In this document: one piece after another, positions 1-8,579 of the stretch
Numbering within the stretch: position 1 is the stretch's first letter
Layout of the letters: each line of letters begins with the position of its first letter
Assembly (NCBI GenBank): GCA_001970955.1
Contig: MPUH01001190.1
Coordinates: 1-21,564, forward strand
DNA: 21,564 nt
Reading direction: 5' to 3'
From: Stentor coeruleus
Lineage: Eukaryota; Ciliophora; Heterotrichea; Heterotrichida; Stentoridae
Made by a program: the position numbers and the translations under genes
Notes under the pieces: model-generated
What the model was told of the DNA's origin: nothing
What the model saw: the letters and a program-made list of their open reading frames with translations, nothing else
The model's database searches: none

Positions 1-1
1 T

Positions 2-2944
2 GTTGGGATACAAGACCTAATCACTGCTATGAAATATGAAATTTTTTTCAAACAAATCTTAGAAATTTCCCTAAGGATCAACTATTTACTTGCAGAAAAA
101 AAATTACATCATATTGCAGAGATCGAGTTGGTAAGCCAGAAATCTTTCATTGTCCGAAATAGTAAAATAAATTGGATGGTTATTCTTGGACGTAAAGGTG
201 AAGGGGTTATATTAGAAAAAGTAGACTCTGAAATCAAAAGAATCCTTCATAAAGTGCATGCATTACAATATTTAAGTGTGAATGAAGTCAAGAATTTTTA
301 TATACAAGGACTGACTGATGTTATAAAAGAAAAGGATTTTAAAAGGTCTCAGAATATATCAAGAGAAAAATATGATATTATTATAGAAAATTACTGTAAG
401 TCAGTTTATAAGCAGGTGCTTATTGATTGTAATTGCATTCAGTTGTTGAAAATTATAAAGGAAATTAGGAAAGTGCTGAAGGTTATTCCAGAGAAAAAAA
501 TGAAAGGGTTATTGTTGAGTGCTGTGGATAAAACACAGATTAGTGAAGAAAATATATTGAAAGTGTTTAATGTGAATAATTATGAAAAAATTGAGAATAT
601 TATGAAAAAAAGAATTTTGAATAAAAAAACTGATGACAGAGAGAAAATTGAGGAGTTATTAACGAATATGGTAGGGTTGCTAAGATATATCCAGATAAAT
701 TTTTTTATTAGTTTGCTGAAATTTAATTCTACAACAGCGTTAGAAATCTTTGATATACCAACCCTTGAGAAACATAATATTGAAGAAATTGACCCTTTTA
801 ATACTATTGTTATAGATGAATATAAAGACAATCAAGGAATTCAAACAGTTTCACACTGTCTTTCAAGTATCCTCCGCATGCAAGTCACAGACTGGAAGCC
901 TCTTTCCAACAACATTTTCACCGCCCTTTCTATATCTCTCTACGAACTGCTAAACAAAGTTCTTCTTGAGTCTTCCGATCAAAAGTCCCTCCAAATCCAA
1001 GAGTTCATGTCTGCACTCTACAACTTTTCACCAAAAGTTTCAGGGAATTTAGAAAACAACATAGTCCAAATCGGGCAAAAGCTTTTCATCCACGATAACA
1101 AAAAGCCAATATTCCCTGGGCATATCTCAGGAGGTTATCTTCATGAACTTGACTGGGGATTAATTGAAGTTTCAATCGGAGATCGTAATTTTACTTACGA
1201 ATTGGCTAGCAATACAAATTTCCTAAACGAATCAATAGAAAAATATGAAGATAAACTTAGACTTCATCGATTAAAAACTTTTTTTATTGAATACCGCGCA
1301 GAAAAAAGCGGGAATTCTATTTCATACTCAGACTGTTTCCAATTATACAATGATTTTGTCTTAGACCAAAGTAATACTTATGATGACTCAGATACAAGAA
1401 AAATTTCCCTTTTACTCAAATATTTCGCTGATGAAATTTGTATACAAGGAATAAGTTTACTTGAAGCATGTCTTAAAGAGCAAAAAAATGTTGAAGTTTT
1501 CCCAGCGAAATACGACTTTTCTTGCAATTTTGATACTAATTATAAAGATTCTACAAGTAAAATTGGGTGTTTGCATAGTTTGTTCAATTCAATGAGAAAT
1601 CGATGCACACGTGTTGAAACCCCAACAGCAGGTTTTGCCTTAGTGTTTTTTTTTAAAGACTTCACATATTTTGTCAGAAGATTTGTTGAAAACTATATGA
1701 ATTATAACAATTTGCAATATTATTCTGATATTGAGCTTTTGAAAATGCAAATGGAATTTCTTAATGAAAGGTTGAAATTCGCTGATAAAACTGGGAATTT
1801 GTATGCGAAAGATGCTGAAAAAATTGAAAAAGGCTTTGATGATATTGTAAGTTCAAATGTAACACATAAAGGGTCGGAGATTATATATAATTTAGATTCA
1901 ATACATAGACAATTGAGAGAGATTAAAGAGAATACTAGGCTATTGGAGAAATATACAAGGGTTGTTGTGAATAGTGAGTTTAAAGAGAGGTTTGATACGA
2001 AAGATAGAGAGATTAATGATGTACTTTTGAATTATAAGGCTTTTCAAAGTGAATTGGCTCAACATATACAACATGAGCTTGAGGTACAAGTATCTGAAGG
2101 AATATCAGAAGTCATACCATTGAGTAGTAAAACTAGGAGACATAAATTGGCGGATATGCTAGCTGAAACAAAAGATAGTGTGAAGTCTAGGAACAGTCAA
2201 GAGAAAAAAAGACAGCAAAGCCAAATGGCATCTTTGCGGATTTTCAATAAATGGGCACTAATAAAAAACAAAAACAAAATTGAAAAAGAAATTGATTCCC
2301 TTAAGTTGCAGCTATCTTCAAATCAAAAAAAGTGGGAAGAACTCAACCACACCCAAAGAAGGGAAACAATCTTAAAGCAAGAACTCGCAAACGCTCAGAA
2401 CAACTTATCTACCTCAGAAAAACTTGTAGAGAAACTCCAGCAAGACATAGAAGAAATTAATACCGAACGACTTCGACTACAAATTTACCGTGAAAATAAA
2501 GGTGGCCAAGTCAAACTTCTAGAAGAGCAAGTAAAGCAAGAAAAATCTTCATTTGAAGCGATTTCTCAATTCAGCGAATTCGTTAAGAAAAACCTAAAAA
2601 TTAAAGAACTTCAAGACAATGAAGTCCGAGCTGGAGAAGAGTTTTTACATAAACATGAATTATATCAACAAGAAATCAATGCCTTAAAAAATACTCTTGA
2701 GCAAGTCAGAAATGAAAAAACTCAAGCATTAGACCATTTAGCTGTTATGAAAGGGGAAGTTGATTCTAGAACAAAAGCCATAAATTGGAGGGAAAAGTAT
2801 ATAAGACTTCAGAGGAATTTGACCCAGTCAACTAGTAAAACTTTGCATTTGAATTCATCATCGTCTAGATCACCAGTACCGCATATAAGCTCGAATTACT
2901 TGCCTCAGATCAATGAAAGAAGAACCCGGTTTGGGAATTATTGA
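2..2944 (+). CDS. Large coiled-coil protein, function unknown (5' end open at window edge)
   Basis: The frame is open from base 2, so the true start may lie upstream. The first ATG in view is at 29 and gives 971 residues, ending at TGA. I do not recognise residues 1-560; they are mixed helical/hydrophobic with no clear motif. From about residue 570 to the C-terminus the chain is highly charged with heptad-like spacing: coiled-coil segments at roughly 570-680 and 735-915, rich in K/E/Q, joined by a basic stretch near 715-740 (KKRQQSQ). The last ~40 residues are a Ser/Pro/Arg-rich tail. This architecture suits a cytoskeletal or basal-body scaffold, but that is inference. No membrane helix or signal peptide is evident. 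Base composition along the ORF is uneven: G-rich at 29-840, C-rich at 841-1130, G-rich at 1740-2160, C-rich at 2280-2560. It is certainly coding; the product name stays generic. Confidence 0.85.
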   Translation, partial: VGIQDLITAMKYEIFFKQILEISLRINYLLAEKKLHHIAEIELVSQKSFIVRNSKINWMVILGRKGEGVILEKVDSEIKRILHKVHALQYLSVNEVKNFYIQGLTDVIKEKDFKRSQNISREKYDIIIENYCKSVYKQVLIDCNCIQLLKIIKEIRKVLKVIPEKKMKGLLLSAVDKTQISEENILKVFNVNNYEKIENIMKKRILNKKTDDREKIEELLTNMVGLLRYIQINFFISLLKFNSTTALEIFDIPTLEKHNIEEIDPFNTIVIDEYKDNQGIQTVSHCLSSILRMQVTDWKPLSNNIFTALSISLYELLNKVLLESSDQKSLQIQEFMSALYNFSPKVSGNLENNIVQIGQKLFIHDNKKPIFPGHISGGYLHELDWGLIEVSIGDRNFTYELASNTNFLNESIEKYEDKLRLHRLKTFFIEYRAEKSGNSISYSDCFQLYNDFVLDQSNTYDDSDTRKISLLLKYFADEICIQGISLLEACLKEQKNVEVFPAKYDFSCNFDTNYKDSTSKIGCLHSLFNSMRNRCTRVETPTAGFALVFFFKDFTYFVRRFVENYMNYNNLQYYSDIELLKMQMEFLNERLKFADKTGNLYAKDAEKIEKGFDDIVSSNVTHKGSEIIYNLDSIHRQLREIKENTRLLEKYTRVVVNSEFKERFDTKDREINDVLLNYKAFQSELAQHIQHELEVQVSEGISEVIPLSSKTRRHKLADMLAETKDSVKSRNSQEKKRQQSQMASLRIFNKWALIKNKNKIEKEIDSLKLQLSSNQKKWEELNHTQRRETILKQELANAQNNLSTSEKLVEKLQQDIEEINTERLRLQIYRENKGGQVKLLEEQVKQEKSSFEAISQFSEFVKKNLKIKELQDNEVRAGEEFLHKHELYQQEINALKNTLEQVRNEKTQALDHLAVMKGEVDSRTKAINWREKYIRLQRNLTQSTSKTLHLNSSSSRSPVPHISSNYLPQINERRTRFGNY

Positions 2945-3608
2945 TAATTTATTCTTTTTTAGTGTTTATTGTTTATAGTAGATTATTTTTTTATAACTTT
3001 TTTGATGAGGAGTGTTATTTCTGTTATTACCTAGATGACTTATTAGTTATAATGATTGATTGAGGGTTGATTTTTGTTTTAAGAGGATTTATTTGAGATT
3101 TGCTACAAAGTTTTCTAGAATAATTTTATGGTATAGGCTTTATATAAGATTTAAAATTTTAGATTTTCAGTAATTTGAAATGTGTTTAAAGTTTACTTTT
3201 TCATGTCCTTATCAATAACTTTATATACACCTAGTAATAATTTAGTAATTTATCTTTCTAAACTCCAAGCTAGCATCATACAAAATATTATCCTTATCTT
3301 TACTTTAAACCCTTATCATTTTTCCTATATAACCTAACGCCTAGTATCCACCTTAATATTCATTTTCCTATCATCTGCAAGTATCAATAATTTTCAAATA
3401 ATCCTATTAAAAATAGTATCTAATAAAGCCCAAGTAACTTCTTTTCCCTTTACCTTATCTTAAATTTCAATCTTCCAACCCTAAGCCACTATCTATCCAT
3501 ATAATCCTAAATTTCAATCTTCCAACCCTAAGCCACTATCTATCCATATAATCCTGCATACTTTTACCATAAATTTTCTCAGTAAAAAAACCTATTTCTA
3601 TAATAAAA
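2945..3608. other. Spacer, 664 nt, with strand-skew flip and 47-bp tandem duplication
   Basis: No gene is supported here. The first ~240 nt are G/T-rich and poor in C; from about 3200 to the kelch start the same strand is C/T-rich and nearly free of G. A perfect 47-bp tandem duplication lies at 3461-3554. No RNA gene was seen. Confidence 0.6.
3461..3554. repeat. Perfect 47-bp tandem duplication (two copies)
   Basis: Bases 3461-3507 and 3508-3554 are identical, each beginning TAAATTTCAATC and ending ATATAATCC. The unit is neither a multiple of three nor low-complexity. It may be a recent tandem duplication upstream of the kelch gene, or an unmerged contig overlap like the three N-marked joins but without an N. 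Confidence 0.9.
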
Positions 3609-4661
3609 ATGGGTTGCACATGTATGAAACATTTTACTGAAGCTACTTCACCAACTCTAAACACTATTGAAGATATCGAGTCCCTAGGTTTCCTAATTTC
3701 ATCCTAGGTAAAGACATAAGCCCTTCAATGATCATCATATTTCCTGATCTAGGTCCTATAGAAAATTTTAGTGAACCATCAATAGATCCTATCATTATCC
3801 CAGATAGCTACATATATTCAACAGTAAGTCTCAATTCCCCAAACTATATCTTAGAATATAACATAACAAAACATAGCCTTGATCAAGTCGAAATCCCATT
3901 TAAACTATATTCTGAATGTGCAGTCCTCCCTTTAAGCAATCAAAAACTCTTTTGTGCTGGAGGCTACGATCTGAGTCTAAACCAAGAAGTTAAAAATACA
4001 GTCATTATTTCGATAGAAAATTCCGAAATTTTCGAACTAACTCCTCTTCTTAATGCTAAAAGAAAAGCCCGATTAATCCAAGATACAAATTTTGTATACT
4101 GTATTGGTGGGGTCAGAGAAATAATTGAAAAAACTTCGACTTATGTTAAAAAATATCAATGCTATGAACACAATTTTGAAAAATATTCTTTTGAAAACAA
4201 TAAATGGGAGAGTTTACCGCAGATGATTTTTGGTATAGAGTACCCGGCGTGCTATATTTTTTCAGGGGAGATATGTGTGTGGTGGGGCTAATATTAATGG
4301 AAAAGATTTGAATATAGAGAAAAGAATACAAGTTTTTAATATTGAAAACCTGGTTTGAAGGATTTGCGATTTTCGATTAGAAGTACCGATGTATGGAGGA
4401 CACTGTTGGGTTAGGACTGAGGGTTACTTTTTAGTTTTTGGGGGTAGCGATGGGAGTTTAGATCAAAAAACGGCTTGTTATAAGTTTACCAAGGCTGGAT
4501 GTGAGGTTGTTAAGGAAACAGAGGACGTGAACCTTTTTTCTCCTTATTATTTTGTCCCTTATGAGGATGAGATTTACTTGATTAATGATGAAGGGCAGCT
4601 TGTTTCAATCAGCTTTGAGAAGAAAGCTCATATGGCTATCAATTTGGAAAACTCGAAATAA
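3609..4661 (+). pseudogene. Kelch-repeat (beta-propeller) protein gene, disrupted
   Basis: Kelch blades are visible as Gly-Gly motifs preceded by hydrophobic strands: FCAGGYD and VYCIGGVRE in the first half and FLVFGGSDG near the end, each followed by a Tyr/Trp-containing strand. The reading is not continuous. An ATG at 3609 opens MGCTCMKHF and stops at 3705-3707. The frame continuing from 3671 through ATG 3728 runs to TAA 4289-4291. One base too many near 4277-4283 (a GTGTGTGG run) breaks it, since the +1 frame resumes with GGANINGKDL. An in-frame TGA follows at 4356-4358, and coding resumes by 4389 (MYGGHCW) to TAA 4661. No standard 15/16-nt intron repairs these breaks. A 20-nt GT...AG segment (3688-3707) would join the first two pieces. 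The MGC start suggests N-myristoylation/palmitoylation of the original protein. This is either a decaying copy or a run of assembly indels; its ligand is unknown. Confidence 0.7.
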
Positions 4662-5137
4662 TTTAATTAAATGTGCATAGATTGATTTTAACATATTTTT
4701 TTTGAATTTTAGGGTATTTTATTAACGAAGTGCTTAAATTTATTTCTAAGAATAGAAAGTAATAATAAGGTTGATTATTATGATTTATATAAAACCTTAT
4801 CTTATCTTAAACTACACTTACTATAATTATCCTATAAGCATTAAAGTCATATAATAAAAAAATCATAAAAAACTAACATCTCATATTTAAAACCCAAACC
4901 AACTTCTTTTCATTTATTATCACAGCTCTCTTAAACTAAAGCCTTAATTTTATTTTTTAAAGCCCAAACTTTACTACCCACTTCCACTTTTATATATATA
5001 TTAAAAAGTCTTCTATCCTTAATCTTCCTTCAAGCTTCCTTTCTATTCTCAACAGTAATCAAACCTTATTTCTTCATCAACAATTCTTCAAGACAATCTG
5101 CCCATTTATTTCAAAACTATGAACGAATATTAACATT
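4662..5137. other. Spacer, 476 nt, no gene seen
   Basis: G exceeds C for about 130 nt after the kelch stop, then C strongly exceeds G up to the next start. No ORF, RNA gene or repeat is supported. Confidence 0.5.
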
Positions 5138-5620
5138 ATGTGTGATAGTCATCCATTCGCCCAGGCACCAAATTCTTCGAAGCCTTATATCAAAATCTCT
5201 TATTACGATTTTCAAGAATGGCTACAACTTGTTGAACAAGAAAAGCTCTCACGTTGGGAAATGCTCAGATTCAAACTAATGAATGAAAGATTAACAATTG
5301 GCCGTGCTTTCTTACAACTTCCACTTTTAGGATTATCATATCTATCGGCACACTTAGTTATTGGTCCACCTATCCGCAGAAGAGATGCTGGATTTAGAGA
5401 CATTTTGTGCTTTTCGACTATGTTTTATATTCTGTACGGACAATTTTATGATAAAGTCAAAGTTCCAGACAGATTTTTGGATGAACTTTTAACCCAAAAC
5501 GACCCCAACGGCCAGTATTTGAGGCAAATCACAAAACAGTTCCACCCAAGCTTATGGGAAGACATGAGACAACAGCTTGTTGATAAGGGGGTTGCATTTG
5601 AAGAGCCAGAAGACTTTTAA
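5138..5620 (+). CDS. Small membrane-associated protein, 160 aa, unknown function
   Basis: A complete ORF from ATG to TAA, with codon use like the neighbouring genes. Residues about 55-75 (AFLQLPLLGLSYLSAHLVIG) and 88-101 (DILCFSTMFYILYG) are hydrophobic and separated by a basic loop (PPIRRRDAGFR). The N-terminal part (20-52) and the C-terminal 60 residues are polar, with conserved-looking aromatic and charged residues (DPNGQYLRQ, FHPSLWEDMRQQL) and an acidic end. No cleavable signal peptide is evident. The size and two-helix hairpin with a basic loop would suit a small organelle membrane subunit, for example mitochondrial, but this is a guess. I do not recognise the family. A short perfect inverted repeat starts 5 nt after the stop. 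Confidence 0.8.
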   Translation: MCDSHPFAQAPNSSKPYIKISYYDFQEWLQLVEQEKLSRWEMLRFKLMNERLTIGRAFLQLPLLGLSYLSAHLVIGPPIRRRDAGFRDILCFSTMFYILYGQFYDKVKVPDRFLDELLTQNDPNGQYLRQITKQFHPSLWEDMRQQLVDKGVAFEEPEDF

Positions 5621-6193
5621 CCTTAGATTTAGATTAAATCTATAAGAATATTGTTAGGTGGGACTAGACAGTACCTATAAAAATTTCATATAATCTAAAT
5701 CTTGATTCTTTAAAAAAACCTCTGATCATGTCAGGAATTTTTTTTGCTCTGAAAACTTTTTGTGTTTATTCTTTACTGAGGTTCTGTTTTTATTTAAAAT
5801 AAATGATTTATACTGAGCTTTGAGTTTCTGAAAGGTTTTTTAAAACATTTGATGATATTTTTATTTTATTTTTCAATGATTGCTTAGATAGAAACATTGA
5901 GTTATTATTTGATAAGATATGAGAAAGTCTTGCTTACAAGAGGCAAATATGCTTAATAGGAAGGTATTAAGGCAAATTGGAGTATCAGAAAATTCTTTTA
6001 TTTAAATTAATATAATATATTAAAATTTCATGAGTTCTGACAAAAAATCGNTATTAAAATTTCATGAGTTCTGACAAAAAATCGTCAAGGATTTAAAAAT
6101 CTTGAAAAAAATTATGCAAATGAATTTTGGAAGCATAAGACCGAAAAAACAAAGTTGATTTTATATTATAAAAAATAAATTAATGACCTTTAT
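5621..6193. other. Spacer, 573 nt, with coding-like debris and an assembly join
   Basis: A perfect 7-bp inverted repeat (AGATTTA/TAAATCT, 5625-5641, 3-nt loop) directly follows the preceding stop and could act in 3'-end formation. A second, weaker hairpin is at about 5712-5746 (CTGA/TCAG core between A- and T-runs). Two short protein-like stretches lie on the + strand: 5919-6005 (MRKSCLQEAN...) and 6068-6178 (NRQGFKNLEKNYANEFWKHK). Neither has a convincing start or family. An N-marked duplication sits at 6018-6084. Confidence 0.45.
6018..6084. repeat. 33-bp direct duplication around a single N (6051): assembly join
   Basis: Bases 6018-6050 and 6052-6084 are identical and separated only by N. 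Two contig ends sharing a 33-bp overlap appear to have been joined without merging. The real sequence probably contains one copy. Confidence 0.9.
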
Positions 6194-6457
6194 TTATAGC
6201 AATTTCTTGCCAAAAAGTAGATGCACTTTTAAGGATATTTCTATTGAATTTAGAATTTCTATATTGTATTTCTCATCTAACCAAAATAAAATATCTTTCA
6301 TGTAGAATCTCTCAGCACCTTTATATAGAAGTTTGCTTATATCTGTAGTCTTACTTTTACTGTAAAAATCATAAAACATCCACATACTCCATAATCCATA
6401 TATCTTAGCAACTAACAAATCTTCAACTATCTCTACAAAACCTTCAAAACCTCTCAT
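6194..6457 (-). CDS. Small hypothetical protein, 87 aa
   Basis: An ORF from ATG (6457) to TAA (6194). Its composition looks protein-like rather than random: aromatic-rich helix GLWSMWMFYDFYSK, then a charged region (GAERFYMKDILFWLDEKYNIEIL) and a C-terminal hydrophobic-basic end (HLLFGKKLL). No known domain is recognised. The frame is closed shortly upstream by a TAG. The flanking spacers contain gene debris, so this may be the surviving part of a longer decayed gene. A real small gene is equally possible. Confidence 0.4.
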   Translation of the reverse strand: MRGFEGFVEIVEDLLVAKIYGLWSMWMFYDFYSKSKTTDISKLLYKGAERFYMKDILFWLDEKYNIEILNSIEISLKVHLLFGKKLL

Positions 6458-6839
6458 ATTTTCTTTAAACTTCTACCTTTAGCCACTATCCAAATAACTA
6501 TTTTTTCAATATTAATGATAACTTTTATTTTATACCATTTATTTTTTTAAGATATATTAACCTCAGAGCATAGAATTTTAGTACATCTAGTCAAACTTCT
6601 GTCAAATGAAATCAATATATCTTTTCAGTAATCGCTGAACCTTCATCAAGCCAAGATCACATTTCTGAGGGATTTAAAATAATACCATAAATATTACTCA
6701 TATAAAACCACAATTTCTATGTAACTGCCTTGACTTTTACTTACATATTTTTACATAATTCATGCAACGATATTTACTTTTTTCGGATTTATGAAAATAT
6801 TAAAGCTTTTAAAGCAATGTTACTTTACTTACTATGAAA
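6458..6839. other. Spacer, 382 nt, no complete gene
   Basis: This lies 3' of the PP2A gene and 5' of the small ORF. Read on the minus strand it holds short coding-like runs (such as PQKCDLGLMKVQRLLKRYI, about 6600-6665) interrupted by stops and without a start. C exceeds G on the + strand over much of it. No RNA gene was seen. Confidence 0.4.
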
Positions 6840-8570
6840 TTATCCACAAACTCTTAAGGCTTGTTCTGCATAAAACCGAACATCAGTATCTTCATCTTTG
6901 TTTAATAATCGCAAGGATATTTTTAGTGAATCTTTAGCTTGTGGGTCTTTTATAGAAGAGAAAATGTCTTTGATGGTTTTGACTACATTTAATCTTATAT
7001 TAGCCACACGATCACTTGCCATATCATTTATGCAAGGGATTATGGTATTGAGGAGGAATTCAGTGGAGAGTAAGTTTGATAAGGATTTTATGAAAAGAAT
7101 AAGAGTTAAGCGTTTTGAATATTGATCATCAGTGCTTTTCTCACACATTTCTTTAGCTATGCTGTTTTCAACCCATTTCACGCCAAAAATCGGAATAAGA
7201 TCTTTGACCACTTGTGTCACCCCGTCTCTGACTGAGTAAACACTGTCAAAAGCTAGCTTTTTAATAATAGGAAGGAAGTGTTCTTCAAAGAAATCCAAGC
7301 CGAGTTGCTTACCAAGTAAAGGAAAACATTGGACAATTTTTAGTTTGACCCTCCATTGTTTGTCATCAGACAGTTCTTCTAAGCTAGGCATGATTATTTG
7401 TGATAAGCTTTCAGACCCTACAACTGAGAAAATCCCTTCAAGGTCAGAAAAAATGCACACTTTGATATCAGGAGAATTATCCCTAAGAATTTCCAATACT
7501 AATGGAAGCAGATGCTGTGTGCTTTGGGCTTTCCCTATTAATGGCATAAGCTTGATTATATTACTTGAAAGGGTCGCTTTAACATATTCAACATCAGTAA
7601 TAAGCGGTGACAGCACAGGAACAATATGAGTCAAAATCTCATCAGCACTCAAAAGCTTACAAAAATCAACCATCTTCCTACAAGCACCAGTGCGTACCTC
7701 AGGTTCATTATCTTGTAAAAACTTAGCCATAGCTGATACCAATACAGCAGATCTCTGTTCAGGGGCCATAACAACAGCAAACTCCGGCAGTTTTTCTGCA
7801 ACTAAATATCTAACCCTCCAGCTCTTATCATCCATAAGCATTCTAAACACAGGCATCAAGCTAGAATTATTTCTAATCCCAACAGCAGAAAATTGACTTA
7901 ATAAATCTTCAACACCAATAAGCCTAACACTATCTTCCTTATCAACTCCAATCAATCCAAGCAAATCCTGAAGATTATTTTCATGCCTTGGGTTCACTTT
8001 TCCTATAAAAAACTTGAAATTTTCTGCAGCTTGTTTTCGTACTTGAGGATTAGAATTAGTTACAAGCGATCTAAAAGTATCTAAAACTATAGATTGTCCT
8101 TCTGTGGATATATCTTTGACTATTATAGGTAAAAGGGAACATAAGGCTAGTTTGGAATTCAGCCACTCAGAACTATTCATACGATTTGTTTGATCTAAAA
8201 GTAAAGCTTCATGTTTCAAACAATCGATACTTGATAAGATTGTCTTGAAACTTGATATTGATGCAGTGCAAACTGAGATGTCTTCAATACTACAAAGCTT
8301 TTCTAAGACTTCTAATAAAATATAAGCGTAATTTTTACCTCCAACACTATCAAAGAGCTTAGGTACGACCTCTGCCATAGAGATAAGGACTTCTTCATCG
8401 TCATCAAGGAACTCGTTTAGATATGGGACGAGCTCGTTTCTACAACGATCAAAGCCTAGGGCATTGCCGATTATAGGGATGTTTCTCATTGCATTAGCCT
8501 TTTTAGGAACATCGTCGCTTTTTAAATCCTCAAGCAGGGCTTCGAGGGATTGTGCTGGAGTTTCGGCCAT
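6840..8570 (-). CDS. Protein phosphatase 2A 65-kDa regulatory (scaffold) subunit A
   Basis: At 576 residues this is close to the usual ~590 of PR65/A. The whole chain is a string of HEAT repeats, each a helical pair with the typical V-R-x-x-A/V turn: PQVRKQAAENF, KSWRVRYLVAEKLPEFA, PEVRTGACRKMVDFC, KQWRVKLKIVQCFPLLG, YSVRDGVTQVVKDLIP, ANIRLNVVKTIKDI and TDVRFYAEQAL. SWRVRYLVAEK and QWRVKLKIVQCFPLLGKQLG(V/L)xFF closely match the family. The A subunit is a horseshoe scaffold that binds the catalytic C subunit through its C-terminal repeats and variable B subunits through its N-terminal repeats; it acts in cytosol and nucleus. The start MAETPAQSLEALLEDLKSDD resembles the acidic first helix of other A subunits. 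The ORF is uninterrupted and ends TAA. Its ATG lies only 9 nt after the stop of the SF-assemblin gene on the same strand, so its promoter must be inside that gene or the transcript is shared. Confidence 0.96.
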   Translation of the reverse strand: MAETPAQSLEALLEDLKSDDVPKKANAMRNIPIIGNALGFDRCRNELVPYLNEFLDDDEEVLISMAEVVPKLFDSVGGKNYAYILLEVLEKLCSIEDISVCTASISSFKTILSSIDCLKHEALLLDQTNRMNSSEWLNSKLALCSLLPIIVKDISTEGQSIVLDTFRSLVTNSNPQVRKQAAENFKFFIGKVNPRHENNLQDLLGLIGVDKEDSVRLIGVEDLLSQFSAVGIRNNSSLMPVFRMLMDDKSWRVRYLVAEKLPEFAVVMAPEQRSAVLVSAMAKFLQDNEPEVRTGACRKMVDFCKLLSADEILTHIVPVLSPLITDVEYVKATLSSNIIKLMPLIGKAQSTQHLLPLVLEILRDNSPDIKVCIFSDLEGIFSVVGSESLSQIIMPSLEELSDDKQWRVKLKIVQCFPLLGKQLGLDFFEEHFLPIIKKLAFDSVYSVRDGVTQVVKDLIPIFGVKWVENSIAKEMCEKSTDDQYSKRLTLILFIKSLSNLLSTEFLLNTIIPCINDMASDRVANIRLNVVKTIKDIFSSIKDPQAKDSLKISLRLLNKDEDTDVRFYAEQALRVCG

Positions 8571-8578
8571 TTATAAGC
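8571..8578 (-). promoter_or_regulatory. GCTTATAA element abutting the PP2A-A start codon
   Basis: The 8-mer GCTTATAA directly precedes ATG and fills almost the entire 9-nt gap between the SF-assemblin stop and the PP2A start. The same 8-mer occurs shortly before other starts in this window. Its role (TATA-like box, initiator or leader) is unknown. Confidence 0.35.
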
Positions 8579-8579
8579 T

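Noticed and set aside
1640..1662. 16-nt GT...AG block around the poly-T stretch in the 971-aa gene as an intron
   Set aside because: Removing 16 nt would break a frame that is otherwise open for more than 1200 nt on both sides.
5712..5746. Hairpin with A-run and T-run resembling a rho-independent terminator
   Set aside because: The stem core is only 4 bp with bulges and the organism is eukaryotic, so a bacterial terminator makes no sense.
6194..6660. Joining the 87-aa minus-strand ORF to upstream coding-like sequence through a tiny intron
   Set aside because: The only GT...AG block near its start is 14 nt, not the 15-16 expected, and the upstream sequence has several stops.
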